Shown: one piece after another, positions 54,559 to 64,000 of the stretch
How positions within the stretch are numbered: position 1 is the first letter of the stretch
How the letters are laid out: each line of letters starts with the position of its first letter
NCBI GenBank assembly: GCA_030522415.1
Contig: CM060109.1
Coordinates: forward strand, 26,027,801-26,091,800
DNA: 64,000 nt
Source of the DNA: Channallabes apus
Taxonomy: Eukaryota; Chordata; Actinopteri; Siluriformes; Clariidae
Reading direction: 5' to 3'
The notes under the pieces: model-generated
Database searches by the model: none
Told to the model about the DNA's origin: nothing
The model's input: only the letters and a program-made list of their open reading frames with translations
Made by a program: the position numbers and the translations under genes

Positions 54559-55195
54559 ATGGAGATTCAGAACGAAAGAGAAACAGAGAAGCCCCAGTAC
54601 GTAATCATGGCCTGTCCATTTATTGAAGACCCTGTGGATGAGGGTGCACGGATATTAGAAAGAGCTTTCAGACCACCAGCCCCAAGGGTCTTTAGGGACA
54701 GAGTAAACCCTCTTGCCTTCCCAGATGACTATCTGTGGGAGAGATACCGGTTCAGCAGACCCAGCATAGTCTACCTATGAGCTGTTGGAACCACACCTCA
54801 GCAAACCCACCTTCACCTTGAACTATTCTGTCACACCTACAGCACATCTCACCACTGTCTTAGCGCTCTCAGACATGTCCTGCACCACTCTAACATAATT
54901 CTCTGCCACTCCAGCATAGTCTACCTACAGTATATGAGCTGTTGGAACCACACCTCAGCAAACATGGCGAAGGCAATGCCTGACCACAGTGCAATCTGTC
55001 TTTATTGCACTGCGTTTCTTCGCCAGTGGGACATTCCTCTACAGTGTTGGTGATGCTGAGCATTTAAAGCAACCGTATGCCGTGAAATAAGGATGGTCTA
55101 CCTTTCTCTGAGGCAATATTTAAATATTTATATCACCTTTCCTGGCCATATACCAACACAGAGGATCAAGGAGAACTTTTATGCAATAGCAGGTA
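54559..55195 (+). pseudogene. HARBI1-like transposase, 5' exon remnant
   Basis: An open start (ATG at 54559 or, in better context for the family, 54608: MACPFIEDPVDEGARILE) leads to PLAFPDDYLWERYRFSRPSI, then a stop at 54780. Further on another frame gives FIALRFFASGTFLYSVGDAE (about 55005-55065) and family-like residues to an AG/GTATGT donor-like site at about 55193. A segment of about 45 bases (cagcatagtctacct...cctcagcaaac) occurs twice, at 54760-54806 and 54911-54963. The catalytic region is absent. It belongs to a different subfamily from the Harbinger at 48376. Confidence 0.7.
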
Positions 55196-55199
55196 TGTG

Positions 55200-55588
55200 A
55201 CAGTTAAAGTAGACTTAAAAATTTATACAGTCGTCACCTAATCGGAGCTTCGTATTTACCGTCGCTGCCGCATTTCGGCATGTGCATTTGCTGGCTTTTA
55301 CCACTGAGTGGCGCTATATAACTACAGACTGACGCCTCATGCCTTAGTTCATTCTCTGCCGCATTAATGAGACGTGTTCCATTAAATAATACACGTAGTA
55401 GCCGATAACATCAAGTGTAGTTGACACACTGTAGTTGACCGAATTCCTAATCACAGTACTAAAATTACAGTACAAATGTAGAATTCAAATTAAATCAATT
55501 CTTATTAAGATCAAATTTAAGCACAATAAATATTAACACAGTGAGCCTTTAGATTTTATCACGTGTAATTAGAAAAGAAGTGTGTAGG
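55200..55588. other. No recognisable feature
   Basis: Unassigned sequence; nothing nameable. Confidence 0.4.
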
Positions 55589-55737
55589 GTTTTATTTAAA
55601 TATAAATTTCTAAACCAATAAGATCAAATAACACCAAGTTATTATTATAACAGGCTTACTTCGTCACTTATCTAGAGCTTGCTTTCAAAGAAGTCGAGTG
55701 GCTTATTAACGTCTCTGGGGTGCATTTTATCTAATGC

Positions 55738-55850
55738 CCGCTTGGTGTAGTGGTTAAAGCGCTTGGCCAGAGATCTACAAAGCACTGGTTTGAATCCCGA
55801 GTGCTGATGTTTTAAAATTGTTTTATTTTAAAACTAAATAAAATGTTTTA
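55738..55850 (+). repeat. tRNA-headed repeat, copy 1
   Basis: GCTTGGTGTAGTGGTTAAAG (A box) and ctggtttgaatcccgag (B box) form a tRNA-like head. An AT-rich tail 'ttttattttaaaactaaataaaatgtttta' (in two pieces) follows. The cloverleaf acceptor stem is imperfect, so a tRNA pseudogene/SINE is more likely than a tRNA gene. Confidence 0.5.
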
Positions 55851-56289
55851 AGTGCGCTTAAGGTAGAGTCTTATAAAGGCTATGTAGGCTTATATAGTTT
55901 TATTATATATTTTTTGCACATTAATCTGAGTCCTCATCTGTTAGATCTGTTTAGTTTTTTTTTTTTTCCTGCCGGCACGAATACGCGGCTCCATCCCTTT
56001 CCCGCCTATTCAGGGAGCCTACGGAGTGAGCGATTGACCATAGTCGAATCGATTGGTGTGCGCCCAACTCACGTTACTCGTGAGTCGGCCTATTCATGCC
56101 GGCTGGTGATAATTAACGTTAATATGATCTCGGGCTTGCTCACGATGCTCAACATCTATAAAAATAGCAAAGTATTGTGTATAGAGTGATAAAAAAAAAC
56201 TATCTAACGCATGTTATGATAAGGAAAATCTGTAAAGAACAGTATGGAGGAATGGGTGCTATTTAAAGTCTGGGGCGTGTTGTCTCTTA

Positions 56290-56425
56290 AGTGTCTGAGT
56301 TGTGCAGTGGATAAGTCCGCGGCGTTTCACGCGGGTGACCCGAGTTCGATCCTGGTGTGATACTGTTTTAAATTTTTTTATTTTAATTATAGCAAAATTA
56401 AACAAAATAAAATGTTTTATTTTGA
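56290..56425 (+). repeat. tRNA-headed repeat, copy 2
   Basis: GAGTTGTGCAGTGGATAAGT (A-box region), a TTTCACG anticodon-like loop and gagttcgatcctgg (B box), followed by 'tttttttattttaattatag' and 'aaaataaaatgttttatttt'. The tail is related to copy 1 while the head differs. Not a credible functional tRNA because the acceptor strands do not pair well. Confidence 0.45.
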
Positions 56426-56504
56426 TTTTTCTTCAGCATACTATAGGAAAAACAGCAAACTCGCACGCAACCAGTTTGTATTCTTTAAATTTAGGGGAGT
56501 GACG

Positions 56505-56537
<33 letters not shown>

Positions 56538-57275
56538 CATTATACTGGTGGATTATTCAGTGAAACGAGGCTCAGCTGAAAGATGTTAGGCACATCAGTC
56601 ACTTAACCCCAAATAAAAGGTATTTCTGAGTGTTCTTATATAGTTGTAAAATAACAAATGTACAAACGGTGCGCACTGAATATTAAACCTATACCAGGCA
56701 TATATATATATATTTTTGCTGTTTTTTCTATAGTATGCTGAGCAAAATAAAAAAAACATTGGTTAGTTTTCATTTAGAAAGACTGTTTGTATCTGATTAT
56801 TTGTATTATTAAAGAATAACAGCACAAACAACAACACAAGGGCTTGTAAGAAACATTTTTATTATTTTGACAAGAGTTAAATTTGTAACAGTAGAAGGCA
56901 TCCCAATTTAAATATATAAATAACCAAAAAGCAAATTGAGTAAACTATCAGAATAAAAAAAATAGAATGAATCATTATTAAAGAAAATTATAATGACCAT
57001 AACAGCCTACTGCATTTGATTATTTATAATAACGCAAAAACACGAGTGCTGATGATTTACAAATACAATATTTGTTTATTTAATATAAAGCCGGTATCGT
57101 TATCCTCCTTTTTATTTTCCTACGTAGTCTAATAAAGTTTTCCAGAGCGCGGAGAAGTTTTGTTGTACTAAATAATATTTAAGCCTGTTATAATAATTGC
57201 ACGTGTATTCTATATGTTTTCAACTTGGTGTTATTTGATCTTATTGGTTTAGAAATTTATATTTCAATAAATAGT

Positions 57276-57827
57276 AAACTTGGCCGATTTCGTTCAAATT
57301 TTTTGACAAGTGGGGCTTGAAAATTCTCCCACTCCCTTAAGTGGGGAATAACAGAAAATGTTTGAGAACCACTGCCTCGTCCTGTGTGTGCTTTACAATG
57401 CCAGACAACATTCAAATGCAAAATTTTCACCCTCCCCCTATACATTCAGGACCTCTCACCACTTCCCCAATCTGAGGCTCTTATGCCTCAGACTTTCAGT
57501 CAGGGGCGGACTGGGACCAAAAAGTGGCCCTGGACTTTCTGGCCCACAGCAGCCCACATCATAATACACTGGCTCATTAATGTAGAGATATGTTTTAACA
57601 CCAGTTACTAGTATAAAAAAAAATAACACAATACGGAAAGCAATGCTATTTAAACATATTATTTGAAGTATCACTGAACATATATTGGGTCATATTAGTG
57701 AAACAAAGAAACAAAGGAAAGAACATCAAGACAAACTACATATAAATGTATAAAGACAATATTTTAAAAAGAATGGCAATAAAACTGAACAGGTAAGCTG
57801 AAATAAAATCAGTAGCAGCATTATTTT
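57276..57827. repeat. Repeat with CAGGGGCGGACTGG end; otherwise unassigned
   Basis: From about 57500 (caggggcggactgggacc) to 57705 it matches the region near 6340-6480 in reverse. The rest, up to the stop codon of the next gene at 57828, is unassigned and probably includes its 3' UTR. Confidence 0.5.
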
Positions 57828-58901
57828 TTAATCCTCCATCCATTGGTCTACAGGCATACTTGCAGTTTGTGGACAGTATATGCAGCCATAATACTGTGTA
57901 TGGCCAGTTTCTTTACTGCGAGGTTGGCCGCATTGACTGCATTTATTTTTTTCAACAGTTCGATGGTAAGTTCTACGAACAGGTGTAGGGGCAGGAAGGG
58001 GGCCTGCAGGGGCAATTGACCTCAGTTCAGGGATTTGTGGAGTCAAAAATAAAAAGGGGTTATTGGCAGGGGTGGGGTTCAGGACGATGGAAATGGGTAA
58101 GCATGAAGGTGGAGGAGGCGGCTGAGGAAACAATTGCCTTTGGGCTTGTAGCCTTGGTTCTACGGGGTGTGGTTCAGCTGCAAACTTCCTCTTGACCACT
58201 GCCTGACCCACTGTACTTACAGGCAAGTGGTACTGATGTTGAGGGGCAGGCTGTGGGGTTGCAGCAATAGGACGTTTCCACACAGGTTGGAGAGGCACAG
58301 GAGCTATAGGAATTGAGGGAGGCAAGTTCATCCCCTGCAGCAGAATCCCATAATCCTGCCTCTTCAGTCTTTTGTTATGCCACTGAATGAGTGTTGTTTG
58401 ATTAATGTGCGGAAGCTGCAGGGTAGTGCTCTGCATGATTAAACCATTACCCAGAACCAGCTGCCTGATATTTCTGTAGTCCCTAAGTATCATTGTCCAT
58501 CTTGTCAGTGAAGAAGTGTTTTTTTGTTTTTTGGGGCTCTTGTGAACTCCACAGAGTCTGACAAAGATGGCCTCTATTAAGCGGCAACAGTCTGGCCACT
58601 GGGCAGGTGATCCTGTGGATCCTAATGCACAGCGTGCCATGCTCTCCACACCTGGTGTAAATTCTTCCTTCTTCTTCGTTGCTTTGGGACGTCTAAAGCA
58701 TCCGGTAGTCAGCCGCACCTGGTACCGAGCAGCGTATGCCACGCGCTGCTTATCGTACGGCAGAAGGTCTTGCCAGAGCTCTATGATGGTGCTGGCCTGC
58801 TGGTTGCTAAGTGTTAAACCACTTTCAGTCCTCAGTCCCACCAAGTACTCTGCCAGACTGTCTACTAGGTCCATCCCTGGGACACAGTGCTCATCCACAG
58901 C
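57828..58901 (-). CDS. Last exon: C-terminal domain with zinc ribbon
   Basis: 357 codons from the acceptor (atttaccag, exon begins at 58901, phase 0) to the stop at 57828. It starts AVDEHCVPGMDLVDSLAEYL, has a helical region (QQASTIIELWQDLLPYDKQR) with conserved Arg/Trp (SPAQWPDCCRLIEAIFVRLC), then a Pro/Gln-rich linker. It ends with a Cys-x2-Cys...Gly-His...Cys-x2-Cys ribbon (CSQCGQPRSKETGHTQYYGC...C). The frame is open throughout. Confidence 0.7.
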   Translation of the reverse strand, partial: AVDEHCVPGMDLVDSLAEYLVGLRTESGLTLSNQQASTIIELWQDLLPYDKQRVAYAARYQVRLTTGCFRRPKATKKKEEFTPGVESMARCALGSTGSPAQWPDCCRLIEAIFVRLCGVHKSPKKQKNTSSLTRWTMILRDYRNIRQLVLGNGLIMQSTTLQLPHINQTTLIQWHNKRLKRQDYGILLQGMNLPPSIPIAPVPLQPVWKRPIAATPQPAPQHQYHLPVSTVGQAVVKRKFAAEPHPVEPRLQAQRQLFPQPPPPPSCLPISIVLNPTPANNPFLFLTPQIPELRSIAPAGPLPAPTPVRRTYHRTVEKNKCSQCGQPRSKETGHTQYYGCIYCPQTASMPVDQWMED

Positions 58902-61900
58902 CTGGTAAATACAACACATGCAATAAAAATCAATAACAATACTATTACAAGTAAGAAAACAATACACATGACACTGTATAACCTCTCACCTAAAGACTTA
59001 CCAGCTGTTGTTCAGGTGCTGTTGGGGTGATAACTGATGGTCCTGGGGGATCAGCAGTTGTAGCAGATGGCACAGTGGCTAAGAGGTTGGTAGAGAGAAG
59101 AGGGGCCAGAGTTGAGCTGGTTGTGATGGCTGATGGGCTCGCGGGCACAGCAGTATGCACAAACTGTTAAATGTAAAAAAAAAAAAAAGTTAATTAAACA
59201 TTTATGAAATAAACATTTTGTATTTTCACACAAAACAATTACAACAGCTGATAAAAAAGTCCTACCAGTTGTTCAGGTGCTACTAGGGTGGTAGCTGTAG
59301 TGAAAGTGGTTGGGATGATGGTGGGGAGAATAGGGGCAGAATCTGTGTTTGAGAAGGTGTCAGCTGTGCCAGAAGGCACATCTGTATGCTCATACTGTTA
59401 AATGTAATACAGTAAGTTTTGTAAATAATAATGATTATTATTCAGAAGGAGAATAAATCATACAATTTAAAGGAAATAAATTCTAATGCTGACAATTTAT
59501 ATTAAAACAAGTAAATTAAAAAAATCACCAGATGTTGTGCAAGTGATGGGGTGATGATATATGGTTGAGAGGGACCAGTAGCACCAGCAGCAGTAGTTGT
59601 GAAGGCAGTGGAGGGAGAAAGGACAGCAGCTGGCCTCGTAATTATAGCTGATATGCCAGAAGACACACTGGAGCATACATCCACAGCCTGAGTTCAACAC
59701 AACAAAAATAAAAATTCACTTCATACCACAAGTCAAACAGATTAGGATATATTGCATGTCAAAAACACTTACCAGCTGTTGTTGAGGTACTGATGGTACT
59801 CTTGCCAAGACCGCAACTGTTGGAGTGGATGGAAGAGTTGCTGTATGGCTGACTGGTATATGGAGCAGTGGGGCAGAGCTACTGGGTAGTGCAGATGCAG
59901 CAGAGGGTCCTGCTCTCTCAGTGTCAGTCTGGAAATTGTAATTAAAACCCCCAAACTCTCAGGAACAGATCATAACCTTCTGAGAACAGTATTATCATGC
60001 ATGTGACAAAAATAGTTACCAGCTGCTTCCCATGTGTTGCTGAACTGGCATCAGTTGCAGGCAGACAAGGACAAGTAGTAGCAACAGTTGAGACAGCAGC
60101 CTGGGGAGAGGTAGGAGTTTCATCAATGCAGGTTGAGGAGGTAGTGGCTTCAGCTGATGGGACAGAGGATGAGGCTATGAAATCGAGGAGATCAATAGTA
60201 GGATCCACACCACCATCTTCAAATCCCTCATCCTGCAAGTCCTCCTCAGAGCCTACATCTTCCAGCATCTGATTAGTCTGCTCTGCATCATGATCCTGGT
60301 CCTGCATGGCCTGTCCCGTCTGCCAGTTTAGGTATTCTATACCTATTAGTTCCCCTGGGATAAAAAAAAATTGATCAATTTCCTAAAAAGATTATTCCAT
60401 CATACAAATATAAAAATAATTATAGTATACAACTCACCAGTGTACACCCCAGGTGGTTGAAAAGAAGGGACAAGCTTCTTTCCAAGCACTTTGACACTGT
60501 GAGTGTTGGCACAGTGCACAAGGTCTCCTGAGTAACTAAGCAGAGATGGAGGCTTTACTGCCAGGGAAGCAGCTTCACGGTCTTGATTCCATCTATGGAT
60601 TCCTTCCAGGAGGTACAGCTGAAAATTCAGACTGTTGGCACTTGTTCCTTAAAATAGAGAGACATTTTGTTGTTACGTTTAAATGACATAATTTTATCAC
60701 CATTTCTAGGCTCTGAAATAAAATTGTAAAACTGTAAGTGTAGTGGGGAAAATAAGTACAGTGTGCAGAGAGTGTCTGTCTGTATCTGTGTGTGAAGCTG
60801 AGAGGAGGAGGGGGTGAAAGGGGGGCTGTAAAGGCGAGTGTGTGTGTGTGTGTGTGTGTGTGTGCGCACGTAATTTGACACAGTGCTCCTTCACTTACAG
60901 CAACACACACACACACTTGCGCCTTTACAGCCCCCCTTCCATCCCCTCCTCCTCTTCTCGGCTTCACACACAGATACAGATGGACACTCTCTGCGCGCAC
61001 ACACACACATACAGACACTTATCTGTGAGGATTTATTTTTACTTTTTTAAAAGGTAAAGTGCAGATTAATTTGTTTTATTTGCTTTTCTACAAAGTATTA
61101 ATTAAAGTGTGTTCAATACTTATTCCCTGTGTCATTTCACTTTATTTATTATGACTCAACTTGTATAATTAAATGTTCTGATTTCTTTGTATGAATTCAA
61201 TATTTGGCTTGATGTCTACATCTGGTGGAAATTTTGTCTCAATAGCCCACTTAGAAATCCCCTTACTGATAAAAATGCTGATGTGTCAAATACTTATTTT
61301 CCCCGCTGTATCTGACCTTGCTGATAAACAGTTGTTAAAACTTACCTGGAATGAATCTGTTGACATGGCAATGGAAGGACTCCAGTGATGAGGATCCCCT
61401 GGCACACCGGTAGTTTGGCAGGATAATGCCTCCTTTGTTGGTGCATCCTGTCTCAGTGTACAGGAGCACACCTGGTTCGTCCTGAATACACTTAACATGC
61501 CTTTTCTGGACTCTCCAAATGTGCTCTATTCTCTCCCAGTCAAAGAGTGGGACACCAAGTAAATCTCTGCCCTTAACTCCCTTCAGCTCATTAAGGAGAA
61601 GTTCAATCGACATGATGGTCTGCTGCTCTCCTCTTGTCCGCCTTCTGCAGTGCAGAGACAGCTCATCTTTGGTGATGTGCTTGTCCACTAGCCTGTCAGT
61701 GATACCAGAACACCTTCCTTCTTCAGCTGCTCCCTTTTGGCTCTCCGCAGCAAGGCAACGTCACTGCTGTCCCATTCAAAAATGCAGCATGACAATTTAG
61801 CCATAAAGGTTTTGTACAAAGGATGTGCTTCATTTGTACACCCAGATGCCAGCCGCCTCATGAAATGATAAATGTCCAGCTTGACAACCAGATCTGGCCA

Positions 61901-63983
61901 CCCACCAAATCTTTTTTTTAGCCTGGTCTCTCCATCTTCCTTACAACAGTCAGTGTCAACATAAAGTAGGTGAGGAGGAGCCACACCAGCACTGCTGTAC
62001 CTCTGGATTAGACGAGCGATCATGGTGTCAAGTCCGGGACCCTCCTGAGCTGTCAGGACACTAATAAGGATTTGGCCCACCTCATTGTTTACTGATGTAA
62101 GCCATAAAGCAGTCCCCTTGGCAATGCCTGACAACTTCTTGGTGATCTTTATTTGCACAGAAAAGACCAAATACATTGTTATCATGTATATGAAACTAGT
62201 ATGAAGGTTCTTTTTTATGTAGAAAAATTACTCTACACATTTTAAGTGTTTTTTATTGTAACGTTTGGATAATTTTAGTTTACAAAGTTTTTGCCATTCC
62301 TCTAAGATTTCACATAGAAAACAAAATGCCATCAAATCATAATAATGCATATTTTATTAAAAAATATTAAAACATTTACCTTTTTTTGTGGAGTCCATTT
62401 TAAGCACAGTGCCAAAGGTAGACGTTATACTGGCTTTGATGTGATCCACCCTGCTCAGGATGTCACGTCCGTACACGGCCAGGATCCACCGGTGAGTTGG
62501 TATGGCCACTGGTTGAGGTGGGTCTTGGAACGTGACAGGTAGCAGGCTCGGTTGAGCAACACAGGCAGAGCATGCCCCAAGGTACCGGCAGACACGCTTA
62601 AGCCACTCCTCGCTGTGGTTTTCCCGCAGCTGCCTGAACAAGCGAGTCGGGCTGTTACCGAGCGTTCTCTCCCTCAGAAATCTTATGACTCGGATATCAC
62701 AAGCATATCTGTATTAAACACAGGCAGAAAGAAACGAAGGAAAGAAATTAGTATTAAACACTCGTACACACATAATTTCCTAGTGTGTTTCAGGGTCACA
62801 TTTTTGACATACTCGCGTGTTACACTTACTTCTGAGTCAGAATCATACTGAACTCAAGCCTGTGAGCCAAATCCAGCTGGTCCAATATGGTCTTGCTTGA
62901 GGAGATGTAATTAGTTTTGCAGCCAACAGAATTACACCTAAGAGTCTCAGTTATCATCAGGTAATACCTGTCCACATCCAGAACCAGACAAGCTCTCTTG
63001 TGGACTCCAGCACCTGTGAGCTGTTTTCCACATTCAGGACAGGACAACCTGACCTTCCACAGGTGGTATGGCTTCCACAGGAGAAGCTGATGGGTGAAAA
63101 AGCGTTCTGGAGTGGGTGCCTGATGATAAATGAGTGCTGGCCCTGGTGGGTCATACCAAAGCTTCAGATCTGTGCGCAGCCGCTGGTGCTTCCACAGTGC
63201 TGCTGAAATCCATTTCTGGTCCTGAACTGGTATTGTCTTTTTCATCTCTGCTGGGAGCCAGATGGGATTTGAAGCAACAGGAGGCTCCACATCTTCTGCT
63301 GATGGATTAAGCAGAGGGTTAGGAGCAAAGTGGGCAGAGGGACAGCCACAGCTGGTGGAGGAGTGGAGGTTGCAGAGACAAGCACTGAGCATGCAGGGAT
63401 GGGAGTAGTAAAGGAGGTGCCATGGAAAGCTGATGAGTCCTGATTTATACATATTTTAAAAAGACAAATTTACTGTATAGGCATATGTTTAAAAGCCATG
63501 CATGATTAAGTTGCTTCTTCTAAGTTAATAATAAAAGCACATATAAAGAAAATAATAATGGAAGAGTTTCTCACAGCTGTAGAAGTGGCTGGTGAAGTGG
63601 AGAAGGCCTTGGCAGTTGCTGATACAGGAGATGGAGGAAGCGACAGAGGAGAAACAGTCTGAATATACCTCTTGGGACTGCAAGAGGGAGATGGTGTCCT
63701 TCTCCCTACAGCACTTGTGTCACCACTGGACAGTACAGAAGAGCTAGTGAGGGGCTGAGAGAGTAAGAAAGAATAGTTACAGTAAATGGATATAGATAAA
63801 GACTAAAACATTTCAACAATGTAGAATGCAGAAAACAACAACAATAGACATATTTTAAATTTTTATTTAAAAGAGTGTTCCTAGTAATTTTACTAATATT
63901 ACCCTGCTTGCATGCTTCACAGACAAGCTCAAGTTTGGCTTTAAACCAGCACCATGAGCCCCTCCGAACCGTGGCTTTGTGAA
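57828..63983 (-). CDS. Multi-exon transposase-like gene, 3' part, partial
   Basis: At least twelve exons on the minus strand, listed below, running off the right edge. In protein order: Ser/Thr/Pro-rich start, a Cys-rich domain, an RNase-H-like core, an acidic segment, four similar Ser/Thr/Pro-rich exons, and a C-terminal domain ending in a zinc ribbon. I recognise the layout as that of large fish-expanded proteins with a Cys-rich N-part (DUF6729-like, from memory, uncertain) and transposase-type core, but cannot name a gene. Possible catalytic acids are Asp in MDSTKK, Asp in LLYVDTDCC and a later acid. Three places break the frame (about 63330, 62385 and 61690). It may be a transposon gene, a domesticated copy or a recent pseudogene. 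Terminal repeats of a mobile element were not found in the window. Confidence 0.6.
59002..59163 (-). CDS. Cassette exon 4, Ser/Thr/Pro-rich, 54 codons
   Basis: Acceptor aacag before TTTGTGCATAC and donor CTG/GTAAGT; phase 0 at both ends. Ends ...APEQQL. Intron on each side is about 100 bases. Confidence 0.65.
59266..59394 (-). CDS. Cassette exon 3, Ser/Thr/Pro-rich, 43 codons
   Basis: Same boundaries as its neighbour: acceptor aacag, donor CTG/GTAGGA, phase 0 both ends. The first codons TATGAGCATACAG resemble those of exon 4, and it ends ...APEQL. Confidence 0.65.
59529..59687 (-). CDS. Cassette exon 2, Ser/Thr/Pro-rich, 53 codons
   Basis: Acceptor ctcag before GCTGTGGATG (the same start as the last exon), donor CTG/GTGATT, phase 0. 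Ends ...SLAQHL. Confidence 0.62.
59773..59928 (-). CDS. Cassette exon 1, Ser/Thr/Pro-rich, 52 codons
   Basis: Acceptor ttccag before ACTGACACTG, donor CTG/GTAAGT, phase 0. Ends ...VPQQQL. Confidence 0.62.
60020..60354 (-). CDS. Acidic exon before the cassettes
   Basis: 335 bases. Begins in phase with the previous exon (Gly codon split) and gives ELIGIEYLNWQTGQAMQ, then a strongly acidic stretch (QMLEDVGSEEDLQDEGFEDG), then Ser/Thr-rich sequence ending THGKQL with donor CTG/GTAACT. It thus ends like the cassette exons. Confidence 0.65.
60438..60647 (-). CDS. Exon with HRWNQDREAASL motif
   Basis: 210 bases, phase 1 in (Gly split), phase 1 out. Encodes TSANSLNFQLYLLEGIHRWN and ends PSFQPPGVYT. 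It follows the core exon across a 698-base intron that contains a Tc1-like remnant and a TG repeat. Confidence 0.68.
60738..61312. mobile_element. Tc1-like remnant in an intron, with TG repeat inside
   Basis: Left 'agtggggaaaataagta' and right 'acttattttccccgct' are inverted ends next to TA. The right half has the usual inner motif 'gtgttcaatacttattccct'. The interior contains a copy of the TG-repeat family from the window start (60770-61080), with (TG)n at 60837-60862 and CA tracts at 60904 and 60999. Confidence 0.6.
61346..62146 (-). CDS. RNase-H-like core exon, one frameshift
   Basis: From a weak acceptor (aataaag) to donor CCAG/GTAAGT. Encodes ITKKLSGIAKGTALWLTSV, ISVLTAQEGPGLDTMIARLI, LLYVDTDCC (acid motif), WPDLVVKLDIYHFMRRLASG and CIFEWDSSDVALLRRAKRE. 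The frame then changes near 61690 and continues ITKDELSLHCRRRTRGEQQT, IRHIW-like residues and SLESFHCHVNRFIPG. The change needs one base more or less; an intron there has no GT-AG support. Confidence 0.62.
62380..62708 (-). CDS. Exon with first acid motif (MDSTKK)
   Basis: Starts after ttaatacag, phase 2, YACDIRVIRFLRERTLGNSP. It includes ACSACVAQPSLLPVTF and HRWILAVYGRDILSRVDHIK, and ends KMDSTKK with a GTAAAT donor. A seven-A run at the donor leaves the frame one base out relative to the next exon; six A would be in frame. Confidence 0.62.
62830..63439 (-). CDS. Cys-rich domain exon, probable frameshift
   Basis: The 3' part reads WYDPPGPALIYHQAPTPERF, LSCPECGKQLTGAGVHKRAC, VDRYYLMITETLRCNSVGCK and ends AA/GTAAGT. 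The Cys spacing suggests a zinc-binding fold. The 5' part (63439-63340) is Ser/Thr/Pro-rich only in another frame (DSSAFHGTSFTTPIPA), which matches the upstream exon in phase, so one base change near 63330 is likely. Confidence 0.58.
63575..63754 (-). CDS. Ser/Thr/Pro-rich exon, 60 codons
   Basis: Acceptor ctctcag, donor GCT/GTGAGA, phase 0 on both sides. Encodes PLTSSSVLSSGDTSAVGRRT and a second half rich in Ser, Pro and Thr. Confidence 0.6.
63903..63983 (-). CDS. Upstream exon, 27 codons, at window edge
   Basis: Acceptor ttgttgcag, donor AGG/GTAATA, phase 0. Reads FTKPRFGGAHGAGLKPNLSL in the frame that joins the next exon. Further exons presumably lie beyond 64000. Confidence 0.5.
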
Positions 63984-64000
63984 CTGCAACAAAAAACATG

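Larger units (their letters stand above)
55589..57275. repeat. Inverted-repeat region with two tRNA-like heads
   Basis: Outer arms at about 55600-55672 and 57180-57265 are inverted copies (atttctaaaccaataagatc / caaataacaccaagtt), one with a 24-base gap. Inner arms at about 56400-56462 and 56703-56760 share 'cagcatactatagg/aaaaacagc'. A (TG)n tract lies at 56510-56537. Between them are the tRNA-like segments at 55738 and 56290. Type not recognised. Confidence 0.5.

Noticed and set aside
55738..56365. Two functional tRNA genes
   Set aside because: A and B boxes are visible but acceptor stems do not pair and both carry repeat-type AT-rich tails.
60593..61057. Open frames over the TG/CA region in an intron
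   Set aside because: Same cause: dinucleotide repeats read as protein. Only the small part matching the real exon 60438-60647 is kept.

Overview
The window looks like teleost fish DNA. The evidence is the set of repeats: tRNA-headed SINEs, L2/CR1-type LINEs with an esterase ORF1, Tc1 elements with long IR/DR ends, Harbinger and hAT elements, long (TG)n and (TA)n tracts, and compact GT-AG introns. A catfish-like (siluriform) source is a guess. Nearly all of it is layered transposable elements. Only two stretches look like spliced genes: the 3' end of an NXPE-family gene at the left, and a large minus-strand gene at the right that runs off the window and resembles a transposase.

Layout: 1-2.5 kb is a hAT-like element inserted in a (TG)n tract and itself hit by a SINE, followed by degenerate (TG)/'GGTTCCACTGTA' repeats. 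2.65-3.49 kb holds two NXPE exons. 4.4-10.7 kb is a patchwork of Tc1, hAT, LINE and Myb/SANT remnants. 10.7-15.7 kb is a near full-length minus-strand L2 with an intact ORF1 and a broken ORF2. 16.4-19.9 kb is a dispersed repeat carrying a hAT (with a Tc1 inside it) and a second, complete Tc1. 20.3-27.2 kb is an endogenous retrovirus with almost identical LTRs but no recognisable sense-strand pol. 27.4-29.4 kb is a decayed plus-strand LINE. 29.7-30.1 kb is an unoccupied copy of the dispersed repeat at 16.4-19.9 kb. 32.4-34.0 kb is a Tc1 with an uninterrupted 340-codon transposase. 34.5-36.8 and 38.9-43.3 kb are further L2 copies of two subfamilies. 43.3-47.9 kb holds other LINE pieces, an LTR-like block and a second type of Tc1. 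48.1-51.0 kb is a SINE split by a 2.5-kb Harbinger element. 51-57.5 kb is mixed remnants, including a HARBI1-like exon and tRNA-headed repeats. 57.8-64 kb is the multi-exon transposase-like gene.

Points of most interest: (i) a young-looking but coding-defective provirus with a row of four covarying hairpins in its leader; (ii) the right-hand gene, with a run of similar, in-phase exons coding Ser/Thr/Pro-rich segments between its core and its C-terminal zinc ribbon; (iii) several nested insertions whose target-site duplications, and in one case an empty-site copy, can be read directly, giving a relative order of insertion. Gene and element names rest on motif recognition by eye. No database search was run.
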